A DNA stretch of 64,000 bases, from the NCBI GenBank assembly GCA_966211795.1, contig CBIHNW010000008.1, positions 62,001 through 126,000 of the forward strand, read 5' to 3'. The stretch comes from 21-14-0-10-47-8 sp966211795 (GTDB taxonomy: Bacteria > Bdellovibrionota > Bdellovibrionia > Bdellovibrionales > Bdellovibrionaceae). The notes below the pieces were generated by a model. That model saw only the letters and a list, made by a program, of their open reading frames with translations. It ran no database searches and had not been told where the DNA came from. Shown here one piece after another: positions 27,693 through 36,604 of the stretch; position 1 is the first letter of the stretch; each line of letters starts with the position of its first letter. The translations under genes and the position numbers were made by a program.

Positions 27693-28909
27693 TGGCGGCG
27701 GGGCTTAAGGGCATCAAAACGATTCGTGACTTCGAACTGACCGATAAGGTTTTATTTTTGCGTTTGGATTTGAACGTGCCGATCGAAAACGGCAAGATCA
27801 CCGACGAAACCCGCATCACGGCCAGTCTTCCGACGATTCAGTACGCTCTGGAAAAAGGCGCGAAGATCGTTTTGGCTTCCCATTTGGGCCGACCGAAAGC
27901 CTTTGGTGATAAGAAATATTCTCTCGAGCCCGTGGCCGATCGCCTGACCACACTTTTGGGTCGCGAAGTGATTTTGGTCGAAGATCCAAAGTCCGATGCC
28001 GTGAAACACTTGCTGCACACGATGCGCAAGAATCAATTGATTCTGCTCGAGAACCTTCGTTACGAGCCGGGTGAAACCGAAAACTCGGAGGAGTTCGCGG
28101 CGGCCATGGCAAGCTACACTCAGGTTTACATCAACGATGCGTTCGGCGCTTCTCACCGCGCGCACGCGTCGATCGATGCATTGCCACGATTGGTGAAGCA
28201 AAAGGGCATTGGCTTTTTGATCGAAAAAGAAATCAAGATGCTGGATCAGCTTTTGGAAAATCCGAAGCGTCCTTACATCGCCATCATGGGTGGCGCCAAG
28301 GTCAGCGATAAGATCGACGTCATCGAAAAGATGATGGATCTGGTCGATGGCTTCATCATTGGCGGCGCCATGGCCTACACCTTCTTGAAAGCCAAAGGCT
28401 TGGCCGTTGGTAAATCATTGGTCGAGGCCGATAAGGTTTCTTACGCCCGCGAAATGATGAAACGAATCGAAGCGCGCGGTAAAACATTGCTGTTGCCGGT
28501 GGATCACATGGTGACCAATGACTTGGCTTCAAATCAAGCCAAGCCAACAGCGGGCGAGACGATCGAAGAAGGCTACATGGGAGTCGACATCGGTCCTTTA
28601 ACCATCCGCAATTACGCCAAAGCAATCTCCGAGGCGCAAACGGTTTTCTGGAATGGCCCGATGGGTATTTTTGAAAATCCGGCCTACGCCAAAGGAACTT
28701 TCGCCGTGGCTCAAGCTTTGGCCGAGAGCAAAGGCAATAAAATTGTCGGCGGTGGCGATTCCGCGGCGGCAGCCGAAATGTCGGGCTACGCTTCGAAGAT
28801 GACTCACATTTCGACGGGCGGGGGAGCTTCGCTGGAATACCTGCAAGGCGATCGTCTGCCAGGTCTCGAGGTCCTGCGACCTCCTAAAACATCGGAGAAA
28901 ATGCCGTGA
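27692..28909 (+). CDS. pgk: Phosphoglycerate kinase
   Basis: The protein has 405 residues with the family signature RLDLNVPIENGKITDETRI, substrate-binding SHLGRPK, and the C-terminal nucleotide site (VGGGDSAAAAEMSG, ISTGGGASLEYLQGDRLPG). It transfers phosphate from 1,3-bisphosphoglycerate to ADP. It overlaps gap by 1 bp and tpiA by 4 bp (GTGA), so the three are translationally coupled. Confidence 0.96.
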   Translation: MAAGLKGIKTIRDFELTDKVLFLRLDLNVPIENGKITDETRITASLPTIQYALEKGAKIVLASHLGRPKAFGDKKYSLEPVADRLTTLLGREVILVEDPKSDAVKHLLHTMRKNQLILLENLRYEPGETENSEEFAAAMASYTQVYINDAFGASHRAHASIDALPRLVKQKGIGFLIEKEIKMLDQLLENPKRPYIAIMGGAKVSDKIDVIEKMMDLVDGFIIGGAMAYTFLKAKGLAVGKSLVEADKVSYAREMMKRIEARGKTLLLPVDHMVTNDLASNQAKPTAGETIEEGYMGVDIGPLTIRNYAKAISEAQTVFWNGPMGIFENPAYAKGTFAVAQALAESKGNKIVGGGDSAAAAEMSGYASKMTHISTGGGASLEYLQGDRLPGLEVLRPPKTSEKMP

Positions 28910-29640
28910 AGAAAATTTTCGCTGCCAACTGGAAGCTGCACAAGAATCCGAAAGAAACTCGCGCTTTTTTTGCCGAGTGGAATCAGCAATTCAAAGCGCC
29001 CGCCGGCAGCGAAGTGATTTTTTTTCCCCCGGCCACCAATCTCGAAGCGGCATCGGACAGCCTCAAGGGCACTGCATTTCAATGGGGCTCGCAGAATTGT
29101 TACAGTGACGTGAAAGGTGCCTTCACCGGCGAAATTTCCGCTCAGGTCGTCAAAGATCTCGGCGGTCGTTACGTTCTGATCGGACACAGCGAACGTCGCA
29201 GTGTTTTCGGTGAATCTGACGAACTGATCGCCAAGAAAGTGAAACTGGTGCAAGGCCTTGGCGGTCTGGTGCCGATGCTTTGCATTGGCGAGACTTTGCC
29301 CGAGCGAGAAGCCGGCAAAACTTTATCCGTCTTGAAATCCCAATTGGAAAAAGGCCTCTCGCAAGCGGATCGCCAAAAAGACCTGGTCGTCGCTTACGAA
29401 CCCGTTTGGGCCATCGGCACCGGCAAGGTCGCGACCGCAGAGCAGGTTCGCGAAGCCCATCAAGCCGTTCAACAAATGGTGGTCGAATTGGGATTCTCGG
29501 CAAGCCTCCCGCTTTTGTACGGCGGAAGTGTGAAACCCGACAACGCCAAAGAACTGATTGCCATCCCGCACGTCCACGGATTCCTGGTCGGCGGCGCCTC
29601 ACTCGAAGTCCCAAGCTTCCTCGCCATCTGCAGCGCTTAG
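28906..29640 (+). CDS. tpiA: Triosephosphate isomerase
   Basis: The protein has 244 residues with Asn/Lys near the N-terminus (AANWKLHKN), catalytic His in GHSERR, catalytic Glu in VAYEPVWAIGTG and the phosphate loop LLYGGSVKP. It interconverts dihydroxyacetone phosphate and glyceraldehyde-3-phosphate. The start is GTG at 28906, overlapping the pgk stop by 4 bp. Confidence 0.96.
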   Translation: MKKIFAANWKLHKNPKETRAFFAEWNQQFKAPAGSEVIFFPPATNLEAASDSLKGTAFQWGSQNCYSDVKGAFTGEISAQVVKDLGGRYVLIGHSERRSVFGESDELIAKKVKLVQGLGGLVPMLCIGETLPEREAGKTLSVLKSQLEKGLSQADRQKDLVVAYEPVWAIGTGKVATAEQVREAHQAVQQMVVELGFSASLPLLYGGSVKPDNAKELIAIPHVHGFLVGGASLEVPSFLAICSA

Positions 29641-30139
29641 ACCCGCGACGCGATCGCGGTCAGATTCCCGTTCAATCAGCGAAGGACTCTGATAATTCAG
29701 ATCCATTATGAACGAAGATCGTCTCTGAATACAGATGGTTCCTGCATGCAGATCGTTTCATTTGGGTGCAATCAATTTTTCGAGATCAAAATTGAATCGA
29801 GCAGGGGAGTCCATCCACGATCTTTGCCGTTGGTATGGCATGTTATCTTGGTTTCAAGATATTGCATCGTCCCGACGGGCAACATCGTGGATGAGCGCCT
29901 CTTGAATTGGCAAACCTTATCTTGGACTTTGCAGCTTCTTGATCTTCCGGGCACAAGGTTGCTGCAGACGCAAGCTTGTCGCAAACGCAAGCTTGTGGCG
30001 GAACCGCCGCACAGATGGTTGCCCAATCAGACTGTTCGAATCTGATTTCCAAGCGTAATCATCAAAGGCTTCGCGGGCAGAAGTCGAGATGGCGATTGGA
30101 ATCGCGGTCTCGGTTGGCGCGCAGGATCTGCCAGAGTGA
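29641..30139. other. Intergenic region with the first 82-bp repeat, no gene
   Basis: About 500 bp without a credible gene. Short open frames over the 82-bp repeat are shared by two copies but not the third, so they are not coding. A short GC stem (GACC...GGTC) lies just after the tpiA stop. Around 29970-30000 a CGCAAGCTTG sequence is directly repeated. Otherwise nothing is visible. Confidence 0.6.
29812..29893 (+). repeat. 82-bp hairpin repeat, copy A
   Basis: One of three copies. It starts CATCCACGATCTTTGCC and ends GGGCAACATCGTGGATG, so the ends pair. The inner arms TATCTTG (29844-29850 region) and CAAGATA also pair around a 4-nt loop. It is 93 percent identical to copy B at 41012 (six differences) and about 80 percent to copy C at 51485. 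Some differences keep pairing as G-U. All copies are exactly 82 bp, intergenic and in the same orientation. Confidence 0.85.
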
Positions 30140-30364
30140 TTAGCTCTTTTTCAGAATTATTTTTCGAGATGCCTTGCGATCAGCGATCTTGACGGCGTTC
30201 TTGCTCTTGGCAACGGATGTTTTGATGATGGCGGGAACTTCGGCTTTCGCCGTCAGTTCTGACGCATCAATTTCGGACCCACCCATTGGAGCTGACAACA
30301 AACCCACCAATACCAACGCTGAAACCGCGAAGAACATTCTCACAGCTTCATTGAATATTGTCAT
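30140..30364 (-). CDS. Small exported or membrane protein, unknown
   Basis: A 74-residue frame with a hydrophobic N-terminal stretch (MFFAVSALVLVGLLSAP) and a Lys-rich tail (SRKIILKKS). It could be a secreted basic peptide. The start may be the inner ATG at 30337. No convincing Shine-Dalgarno sequence is seen for either, and no family is recognised. Confidence 0.4.
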   Translation of the reverse strand: MTIFNEAVRMFFAVSALVLVGLLSAPMGGSEIDASELTAKAEVPAIIKTSVAKSKNAVKIADRKASRKIILKKS

Positions 30365-30539
30365 TTTTTCGACCGAGCTTCCGTTTAAAGAAGCAGCGGA
30401 CCTCCCGTCAATTCCTTATACAATTCTAGGGCCAGGGCCCGCAGATGCATGTGTTTGCATTGGGATTCGACAGCCCTGGAATAAATGCAGGACTGTCTCG
30501 GATTTTGTCATCGAAAATCGATCAACTTGTGGGCAACCC

Positions 30540-31025
30540 TTATTGGCGCAGCTTTAAAATGCAGGCTTCTTCAGTCTCTTCCGAGCGGAATTCATTCAGA
30601 AGCTTGACCACCAATTGGCCTTCATTGGTCAGCTCCTCGATTGAGACTTCGTTATGTCCGTCACAGGTTGGCGCGAAAAGATGCAGCCGGCCCGCTTGCT
30701 TTTTGATGGACATATCGTAATCCAAAAAATCAACGGAAACCTGTGTGTCTTCCGTTTTGAGAATGCTGACGGCCTCGTCTGAAATGACGACCTCGCAAGC
30801 TTCACCGGCAGGTGTTTGTCCTTGCAGAGATTCGGCCTGCGCCAATTTCAGATGCACATGGTTGAGAGCAATTCGGTTCGAGTGCGAAATCGCGAAAGAC
30901 GCGGGTGCGGCCAACAGAAGGGCTGCGACCAGGCCGAACTTCAGATTTGCGAGAGATTTCAGGTTGAAGCTTGAGCAGAGAGTTTTCTTCGGTGCCGAGC
31001 CTTGAGATGCAATCATTGCGTTCAT
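30540..31025 (-). CDS. Exported protein of unknown function
   Basis: The protein has 161 residues from the ATG at 31025, with AAGGAAG 5 bp upstream. An unusually long N-region (about 30 residues) precedes the hydrophobic core of the signal peptide (FGLVAALLLAAPASFA). The mature part is about 110 residues with two Cys pairs possible (GEACEVV, APTCDGH, EEACIL). No family is recognised. It begins a series of exported-protein genes. Confidence 0.6.
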   Translation of the reverse strand: MNAMIASQGSAPKKTLCSSFNLKSLANLKFGLVAALLLAAPASFAISHSNRIALNHVHLKLAQAESLQGQTPAGEACEVVISDEAVSILKTEDTQVSVDFLDYDMSIKKQAGRLHLFAPTCDGHNEVSIEELTNEGQLVVKLLNEFRSEETEEACILKLRQ

Positions 31026-31217
31026 AAGACTTCCTTTTCTCATCAAGAGAATGGAAATCTTGTACACCCGGAAAACCATTTTGCTGAATATTTTCACCGA
31101 AATTCATTATTCGCTCAGCGCATGAGAAACTGATTGCTATGCCAGCAGGAAAAGCGCGACAGAAGTCGAGCATCTATCTCGCTCTGCGAAATGGATTTTG
31201 CACTGTTGCTCGTGCTC

Positions 31218-31249
31218 AAAAAAAAGGCCTGGCGGTTGAAGGCCAGGCC
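31218..31249 (-). terminator. Intrinsic terminator of the gene at 31285-31959
   Basis: GGCCTGGC (31226-31233) pairs perfectly with GCCAGGCC (31242-31249) around a 7-nt loop. On the minus strand the stem is followed by eight T (31218-31225). Stem, loop and T-run are those of a strong rho-independent terminator for the minus-strand gene ending at 31285. Confidence 0.88.
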
Positions 31250-31284
31250 CGGTGGTGTTTGTGGTGGTTCGTTCCGCGGATTGA

Positions 31285-31959
31285 TCAGTCCGAGTCAGCG
31301 CCTTCGGCCGGAGCTGCGCGTACGCCCTGAGAGCGAGATGCCTCTCCATTCTCTAAGAGTTTTGCCAATTCAGCATCACTGAGCTGATGTGTCGGAACGG
31401 CGCTGGCCGCACTGGCTTGTCTTTGCGCCCGACCTTTGCGCAAAGGGCTATTTTCAGGAGTGTTGCTGAAGATCCCGCCGTCATACATCTTTTTTTCCTG
31501 AGACAACGTCGAATTTGGTTTTCCGGCGTTCAAACCAGCCATGTTAAAAGTTTGCTGGAGATTTTCTTTCATCGTGATGACTGAGCAACTGCGAAGATCA
31601 CTGCCGAATCCCTCGGCGATTTCAATGTCGCCATCGGCGAGCGAGCTGCGAAGGACTTGTTTGTTCTTGAAATGGATCGAAACCATTTCCAATTTTCCAT
31701 CGGCATTGATGTCTTCCGGCCGGATCTCAATGACTTCGCCGTAGGGGCTTTTGAAGGTGCTCGGTTCCAGCTTCATTTTTTTGCTGCGACGGTCGATTTT
31801 TGACAGCGGAATCTCGATGGATTTTGAAACGCCATTTCGCAGTTCGCATTTTAACACCTGCGCATCGGTGACGTCGGTGCCAGGACCGCGGATGACTTGT
31901 GCCTCGACTTGAGACGCCAGCGCCAAGGTTAATGCCAATAGATAGAGATGTATTTTCAT
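31285..31959 (-). CDS. Exported protein of unknown function
   Basis: The protein has 224 residues from the ATG at 31959, preceded by GAGGGTG; a GTG three codons upstream is less likely. Signal peptide MKIHLYLLALTLALASQVEA. The mature part has a beta-rich half with an Asp-rich loop (PEDINADGKLEMVSIHF) resembling a calcium-binding or FG-GAP-like turn, then a disordered Ser/Ala/Gln-rich tail ending in GADSD. It has its own terminator. No family is recognised. Confidence 0.65.
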   Translation of the reverse strand: MKIHLYLLALTLALASQVEAQVIRGPGTDVTDAQVLKCELRNGVSKSIEIPLSKIDRRSKKMKLEPSTFKSPYGEVIEIRPEDINADGKLEMVSIHFKNKQVLRSSLADGDIEIAEGFGSDLRSCSVITMKENLQQTFNMAGLNAGKPNSTLSQEKKMYDGGIFSNTPENSPLRKGRAQRQASAASAVPTHQLSDAELAKLLENGEASRSQGVRAAPAEGADSD

Positions 31960-32101
31960 GTGACCCACCCTCTGCAGTGTAGAGGATGCAAGCGGCTTGC
32001 CGGTGAAAAAAAATTTTAAAGGAACATAGAGAGGCTGATCGTCTTAGTTTGAGATGCTGTTGGTAGGAGTTAAACAGAGTGGTGATTTTTAGACAGTTTA
32101 T

Positions 32102-32128
32102 CCCCGTTCTCGAGATTCGAGAACGGGG
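32102..32128. terminator. Perfect 12-bp stem-loop after the PLD gene
   Basis: CCCCGTTCTCGA (32102-32113) pairs perfectly with TCGAGAACGGGG (32117-32128) around a 3-nt loop. It lies 9 bp past the stop of the minus-strand PLD gene. On that strand it is followed by an AT-rich sequence (ATAAACTG) but not a T-run, so it may be a terminator or a transcript-end stabiliser. Confidence 0.6.
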
Positions 32129-32137
32129 ACCAGGAAA

Positions 32138-33853
32138 TTACTGAGCGAGCTGCACGAAAGCCGGAGCCAATTCAGAAGGCGCCGAGCTTGGAGTCTGTCC
32201 GCGGGACTTGGTGTAGTTGATGTCCACGGATTGCTGCCACAAGTAAGTGAAGTACTTGGCGTAGCTTGAAAGAACCGTCTTATTTGTGACGAAGTAAAAG
32301 TTCTCCCAGTTGTTTCTCATGGCCGCATTGGTGTAGTGACCTGCGCCCGAGAAGCTCATCTGACCGTTCAAGATCGCAAGCTTATTGTGCATCATCGCGC
32401 CATTGCCGCCGGCGTTATGGTTGGTTTCAGCCAAACGAACTTGGATTTTACCAGAAGATTGCACGACCAGATCATTGATCATCGTATCAACACCTGGAAC
32501 TTCGCTCTCACCGCGCAAAGCATCGTCATCCATGATCAAACGAACGTCGACGCCGCGATCCGCAGCTGCCAACAGGGCGCTTTTCACTCCGCCATGCAAG
32601 AAGTGCTGAATGGCGATGTACAAGTATCCACCATAAGGGATCTTGTTAACGGCCGTGATGAAAGACTTTTCAACGTAACGATCGTTGTTTGGCGAGAACA
32701 GGGGAGCGATCTCCTCGCTTTTCAGGACCTGGTCGATCTGAGCCTGAGTGTTGACTCCACTGACGCGTGGAAGAACTAGATTGTCATCGAAACACTTTGC
32801 ACGCGTGTCGATGTAACCTTGAGAGATTTTATAGTCCGCCGTCTTTCCGTCCAGACCTGCGACTTCGTTATCGTGAATGCGAGCTGCGACTTCGAGACCC
32901 TTCATCACGCATTTTTGAGCGCGGATCAGATTCGAATTCGCCGGAGCGACCGTCGTCACCCAGTGGTCCAGATGCAAACTGGTGCCGTAAGTCGAAAGGT
33001 TGCCGGAAGAAAAATTGAAATGCACATTCTCGCCGGTGCCCGGATCGATCATCAGAAATTTATTGTGGTGCAAGCGCCAGATGCCGCCCGCTCCGCCGTC
33101 GGTTGATCCGCCCAGGTAGCTCAGGCGAACGTTCAGTTTGCCGTTGGCATCGCGGCAGTCCGGATTGTTCATCAAAAGATCGTCGGCTTGGCCGGTGGAT
33201 CCTGCATCCAAAAACACGCGAATTTGCACGCCGAGCTTGCTGAGCTCACACAATTTTCGCTGAACACCTTTATTTGAAAAGCTAAAGTAAGCGACAGAAA
33301 CTTGCGCGGTCGCGGCTTTGTCTTTCACCGTGTCCAACTGAGCATTGATGGCATCCACCATTCCTGACAGTGCGGTCGAGGCCTGAGTGTCTTCCATGTT
33401 ACAGTAGGTGGGTTTGTGCTCGATGCCATTTTCAACAACGTGACAGTCTTGTTTGGTGTGCATGAAACCAAAGTCGATCACTGAAGTCTTAAATGAGAAA
33501 GCGCCTGGATTCAAAAGACTTGGTTTTGCAATTGCGGCAGGAACTTCAACGGTTGCCGATTGAGCCTGCAAAGCATCGTCAATGCCGTCGCCATCTTTGT
33601 CGGTCGTTGATTTCGGACTTTCAATCTCTTTCGGTTCCTGGCCGGTGACTTTGACGGGCGCCGGAGTTTGCAACGAAACCTGCTTGATAGGAAGCGGTGT
33701 CGAGACGGACGTTGCTGTCTGAGCTTTTGTTTGTTGAGTTTCAACCCAAGCCTTGGCTTTCGCCAGGGTGTCGAGATCGGCCTTTGCGTGAGCGCTCAGG
33801 CTGAGAGCTTGGCCCAAGACCATTCCCGCCAAAATGACTTTTGATACTTTCAT
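32138..33853 (-). CDS. Exported phospholipase D-like protein
   Basis: The protein has 571 residues with signal peptide MKVSKVILAGMVLGQALSLSAHA. A disordered Pro/Thr/Gln linker (~residues 40-110) contains a calcium-loop-like DKDGDGIDD (85-93). Two PLD domains follow: HKD motif 1 is HHNKFLMID (His263, Lys265, Asp270), motif 2 is MHNKLAILN (His489, Lys491, Asn496 in place of Asp). GSGQ-type elements follow each. PLDs cleave phosphodiesters of lipids or nucleic acids. Export suggests action on the envelope or on other cells. Its first ~40 residues match the divergent gene at 34150. A second exported PLD lies at 48519. Confidence 0.82.
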   Translation of the reverse strand: MKVSKVILAGMVLGQALSLSAHAKADLDTLAKAKAWVETQQTKAQTATSVSTPLPIKQVSLQTPAPVKVTGQEPKEIESPKSTTDKDGDGIDDALQAQSATVEVPAAIAKPSLLNPGAFSFKTSVIDFGFMHTKQDCHVVENGIEHKPTYCNMEDTQASTALSGMVDAINAQLDTVKDKAATAQVSVAYFSFSNKGVQRKLCELSKLGVQIRVFLDAGSTGQADDLLMNNPDCRDANGKLNVRLSYLGGSTDGGAGGIWRLHHNKFLMIDPGTGENVHFNFSSGNLSTYGTSLHLDHWVTTVAPANSNLIRAQKCVMKGLEVAARIHDNEVAGLDGKTADYKISQGYIDTRAKCFDDNLVLPRVSGVNTQAQIDQVLKSEEIAPLFSPNNDRYVEKSFITAVNKIPYGGYLYIAIQHFLHGGVKSALLAAADRGVDVRLIMDDDALRGESEVPGVDTMINDLVVQSSGKIQVRLAETNHNAGGNGAMMHNKLAILNGQMSFSGAGHYTNAAMRNNWENFYFVTNKTVLSSYAKYFTYLWQQSVDINYTKSRGQTPSSAPSELAPAFVQLAQ

Positions 33854-34004
33854 GTTTTCCTACCTTTGGTGTTTGAAAGCTTTTTTCCGTTAAGCGCTCC
33901 GCTTGTGCACAAAGCTGTCCAGCTTGAAATGTGAAATAAAGACAAACGGAGTTCTAAGACCTGTCGATTTTTTGGTGATGTGACGAAATCCAGCGGCTTT
34001 TGAG

Positions 34005-34073
34005 GCCCGCAAACGACGCGCAATTTTGTCACTTTGTTGAGACTTCGACAGCGGTGAGCCGGTGTTTGCGGGC
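34005..34073. promoter_or_regulatory. Spaced inverted repeat in the divergent promoter region
   Basis: GCCCGCAAAC (34005-34014) and GTTTGCGGGC (34064-34073) are perfect inverted repeats 49 bp apart, between the divergent genes starting at 33853 and 34150. The spacing fits a looped regulator or a hairpin in the transcript of the gene at 34150. The rest of the 296-bp region shows no clear promoter boxes. Confidence 0.5.
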
Positions 34074-34149
34074 TTATTTCGAGCTGCCAGATGGTGAGGT
34101 TCGTGCACCCGGAGCGTTCGGCTTATTTTAATCAGCGAGGAGTCCTATT

Positions 34150-36120
34150 ATGAAGGTGTCGAAGGTCTTATTGGCAGGAATGCTTTTGAGCCAGTCTGTC
34201 GGAATGACTGTGCACGCAGTGGATCCGGAAACTTTGAAGAAAGCAATGGCTTGGGTCGAGGAGCAGCAGGCGAAAAATAAACCGGCAACACCACCAGCCC
34301 CGGTGACTCCAACTCCGCAGGTGCAACCTGCGCCGGCGAAACCTATTCCGCAAGTGCAGCCAGCGCCGGTGAAGCCTGTGCCGCAAGTTCAACCTGAACC
34401 CGTGAAGCCGGTTGTTGTGCAACCGCCACCGGTGAAACCAACTCCGCAGGTTCAACCAAAGCCGGTGACGCCGCCGCCGACTCCGCAAGTGCAACCGCAG
34501 CCGCAAGTTCCGACGTATCTTCAGTCTGGCTACCAAGGTCCGGCGCGCACGGCCGGTATTCAATCCGAGGCGGACAATCAGAATTTGTTCTCCGCTTATT
34601 GCGTTGGCAATGCCAACTCGGCGCAGGTTCCGCAGCCGAACTATGCTTCATCCGAAGTGCGACGTGCAGCTCAAATCATGTCAAAAGTGGCGGACTTGAA
34701 TATTTATTACTATGGTGATTTGAAGCGCATCTATAAAGACGGCGCTCCAAAATCGGCGGCGGCGAACCTGTTTCCGCAGTATGCTTCTTCTATCAATGGT
34801 TACACCGACAACGCGCACATGTTTCTGGTTCAGACTTGCGGTGAATTTCGGGATCGTGCCGAAATGGTTCAAGGAAAAATCCGTTGGGTGAACAACATGG
34901 TTTTGCTTGGCAGCGATGCGCAGCAACCGATCAATCCCAAAGCGACCAACGTTTGGGCGCAAGTTTCTGGCCGTAGCTACACTCCTTATTTGGCCGTTAG
35001 CGCCGGTGTCTATTACGCCCGTCGTGCACAAGCTGCTTCGGACACTTACCTGCAACAGAATCTGCATCCTGATGCGCAGAAGCCAGCTCAAGGCGCCACC
35101 GTTTGCGAAACCAAGTACATCTTGTCCGAGTACGTCGCCAAAGGACGAGCCTTTGATGATCTCTCGACATTCGAAAATGGTTACAAAAATTTTGAAAGCC
35201 AATGCGGTGTCGATGCTCAAGGACGTGATGATCGTGATTATTATTACGACTTCCGCGGAGACTCGAATTTTAAGCAGTACAGTCCCGAATCAAACGCCAT
35301 GATCTGGCAGGCCATTTCGATCGCTCGTTTTTGCCAAACGCCGACCAAGGCCAACGGTAAGAGCGCGGTCATCACCGACCAAGTTTGCGAAAACTATTTC
35401 CGCAAGCCATTCATGACCCGTTACAATGCGGCTCGTTCGGGATTGAGCGCTTGGCTGCTGTACACTCCATCACAGGAGAGTGGCTTCCAGAACCAAAGTT
35501 TGAACGTCACCGTTTTCCCTTCATTTGATTTGAAGAATCTGGGCGTGACGCCGTTCTCGATGAAATTGTCGGACGGAACTTTGGCGCAGTCCCAGTTCAG
35601 CATGAAAGACGGAACTTTGGGTTTCAACGACATGTTCAAGCTTGGCACTTCGCAAGCAGATCTGTCTTCGGCTTTCAAACGTTTGCGAAACGCGGTCAAT
35701 CGTCACACGAACTGGTACAACTCGTCTTTTGACGATCAATTGGGTCACGAGAAGAGCCTGCGCGCGCAAGCTTATTCACCCTTTGTTGCGAGCTCTTACG
35801 AGATGTCGGCTTCGAACGGATTCACCGAGTGCGGCACGACCGTTCAGTGCGAAGGCGACGGACGCAAGGCGTGGATGTTGGTTTTCAAAGTTCACAAGAA
35901 CAACTGGTACAACACTGAAAACCTGATGAAGAACCAAAAGATCGATTTCGACAAAATGTGGTTCGACGAAACGACTTTCGGAACCGACGGCCTGGCCGAC
36001 AGTGAGCGCGCCTGGGACCGCATGGGTACAGCCCTGGAAACCGAGCTGGACACAATCCTGTATCTACACAACCTGCAATCCGGCAGCGGCGTTCCGATTG
36101 CCAACGATACTTTGAATTAA
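34150..36120 (+). CDS. Large exported protein with Pro-rich repeats
   Basis: The protein has 656 residues. Signal peptide MKVSKVLLAGMLLSQSVGMTVHA and the following AMAWVEEQQ are shared with the PLD protein encoded divergently. Residues ~45-125 are repeats of PQVQPAPVKP type, an extended spacer. The ~530-residue body is of unknown fold, with eight or more Cys suggesting disulfides (AYCVGN, QTCGEF, ATVCETK, SQCGVD, RFCQT, DQVCEN, ECGTTVQC) and many Tyr/Asn. GAGGAG at 34137-34142 region supports the start. The stop lies inside a 32-bp perfect palindrome. A secreted or surface protein; function unknown. Confidence 0.75.
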   Translation: MKVSKVLLAGMLLSQSVGMTVHAVDPETLKKAMAWVEEQQAKNKPATPPAPVTPTPQVQPAPAKPIPQVQPAPVKPVPQVQPEPVKPVVVQPPPVKPTPQVQPKPVTPPPTPQVQPQPQVPTYLQSGYQGPARTAGIQSEADNQNLFSAYCVGNANSAQVPQPNYASSEVRRAAQIMSKVADLNIYYYGDLKRIYKDGAPKSAAANLFPQYASSINGYTDNAHMFLVQTCGEFRDRAEMVQGKIRWVNNMVLLGSDAQQPINPKATNVWAQVSGRSYTPYLAVSAGVYYARRAQAASDTYLQQNLHPDAQKPAQGATVCETKYILSEYVAKGRAFDDLSTFENGYKNFESQCGVDAQGRDDRDYYYDFRGDSNFKQYSPESNAMIWQAISIARFCQTPTKANGKSAVITDQVCENYFRKPFMTRYNAARSGLSAWLLYTPSQESGFQNQSLNVTVFPSFDLKNLGVTPFSMKLSDGTLAQSQFSMKDGTLGFNDMFKLGTSQADLSSAFKRLRNAVNRHTNWYNSSFDDQLGHEKSLRAQAYSPFVASSYEMSASNGFTECGTTVQCEGDGRKAWMLVFKVHKNNWYNTENLMKNQKIDFDKMWFDETTFGTDGLADSERAWDRMGTALETELDTILYLHNLQSGSGVPIANDTLN

Positions 36121-36134
36121 TTCAAAGTATCGTT
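36103..36134. repeat. 32-bp perfect palindrome over the stop codon
   Basis: AACGATACTTTGAATT (36103-36118) is followed directly by its exact reverse complement (36119-36134). It includes the last codons and TAA of the gene at 34150. Two more short stems follow: GGGAC/GTCCC (36143-36156) and GGCTCGA/TCGAGCC (36157-36179), then the terminator. Confidence 0.85.
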
Positions 36135-36208
36135 CTCAGTGCGGGACGGATGTCCCGGCTCGAGCGCTTGATTCGAGCCTTCAGTTAGAAAATGAAATTT
36201 GAATTTAC

Positions 36209-36243
36209 AAAGGCCTCGTCGGTGACGGGGCCTTTTGTTTTTT
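36209..36243 (+). terminator. Intrinsic terminator of the gene at 34150-36120
   Basis: AAGGCCTCGTC pairs with GACGGGGCCTT (one G-T pair) around a 3-nt loop, followed by TTTTGTTTTTT. It ends a series of four stems after the stop codon and is a clear rho-independent terminator on the plus strand. Confidence 0.88.
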
Positions 36244-36604
36244 GGAGAAGGCTCTCGGGGGACCGGGGCGTGGGCTTGGCGACTCCGGGCACGGGGCCAG
36301 GGCTGGGGATTGCGGCTTGGGACGTAGAATTGAGTGCTGACGGGAGCAAAGGCTGAAGAGCTGTGGGCCAGGTGCGACGGATTTCAGTGTGGTGGCGTAG
36401 GTGGTGATTTCGAATGCGATGGTGACTTCACGAATATATGTTTTGATGTAAGCCTTCTGGGGCGCGCGCGCCGGCGGTGTCGATGTTCAATCATGAGCTG
36501 TTATTCTTTAATTCATTTCTAAGCAAATTATCATTTTCATAATAATATGGAAGCGATGTTATTTGTTTGACCGCAAGATCATAGTGCCCTAAAACGCAGG
36601 ACAA
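36244..36604. other. Non-coding stretch upstream of the transposase
   Basis: The first half is G-rich and irregular, the second half AT-rich (ATTCATTTCTAAGCAAATTA, ending near AGGACAAATG). No gene is credible: a 62-codon frame at 36334 has no family, no signal peptide and no ribosome-binding site. The compositional break at about 36500 may mark an insertion edge of the transposase gene. Confidence 0.5.

Noticed and set aside
26673..28201. Long antisense frames in gap and pgk
   Set aside because: Antisense to highly conserved glycolysis genes; no independent signals.
29812..29893. Integron attC site or c-di-GMP riboswitch as explanation of the 82-bp repeat
   Set aside because: Neither the RYYYAAC/GTTRRRY ends of attC nor the conserved core of a c-di-GMP riboswitch is present, and no integrase is nearby.
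29746..30052. Open frames of 69-99 codons over the first 82-bp repeat
   Set aside because: A similar frame exists at copy C but copy B reads in a different frame, and no ribosome-binding site or family supports coding. The conservation is at DNA level and symmetrical, as in a hairpin.
36334..36522. 62-codon frame upstream of the transposase
   Set aside because: No ribosome-binding site, no family and Cys/Arg-rich random composition.
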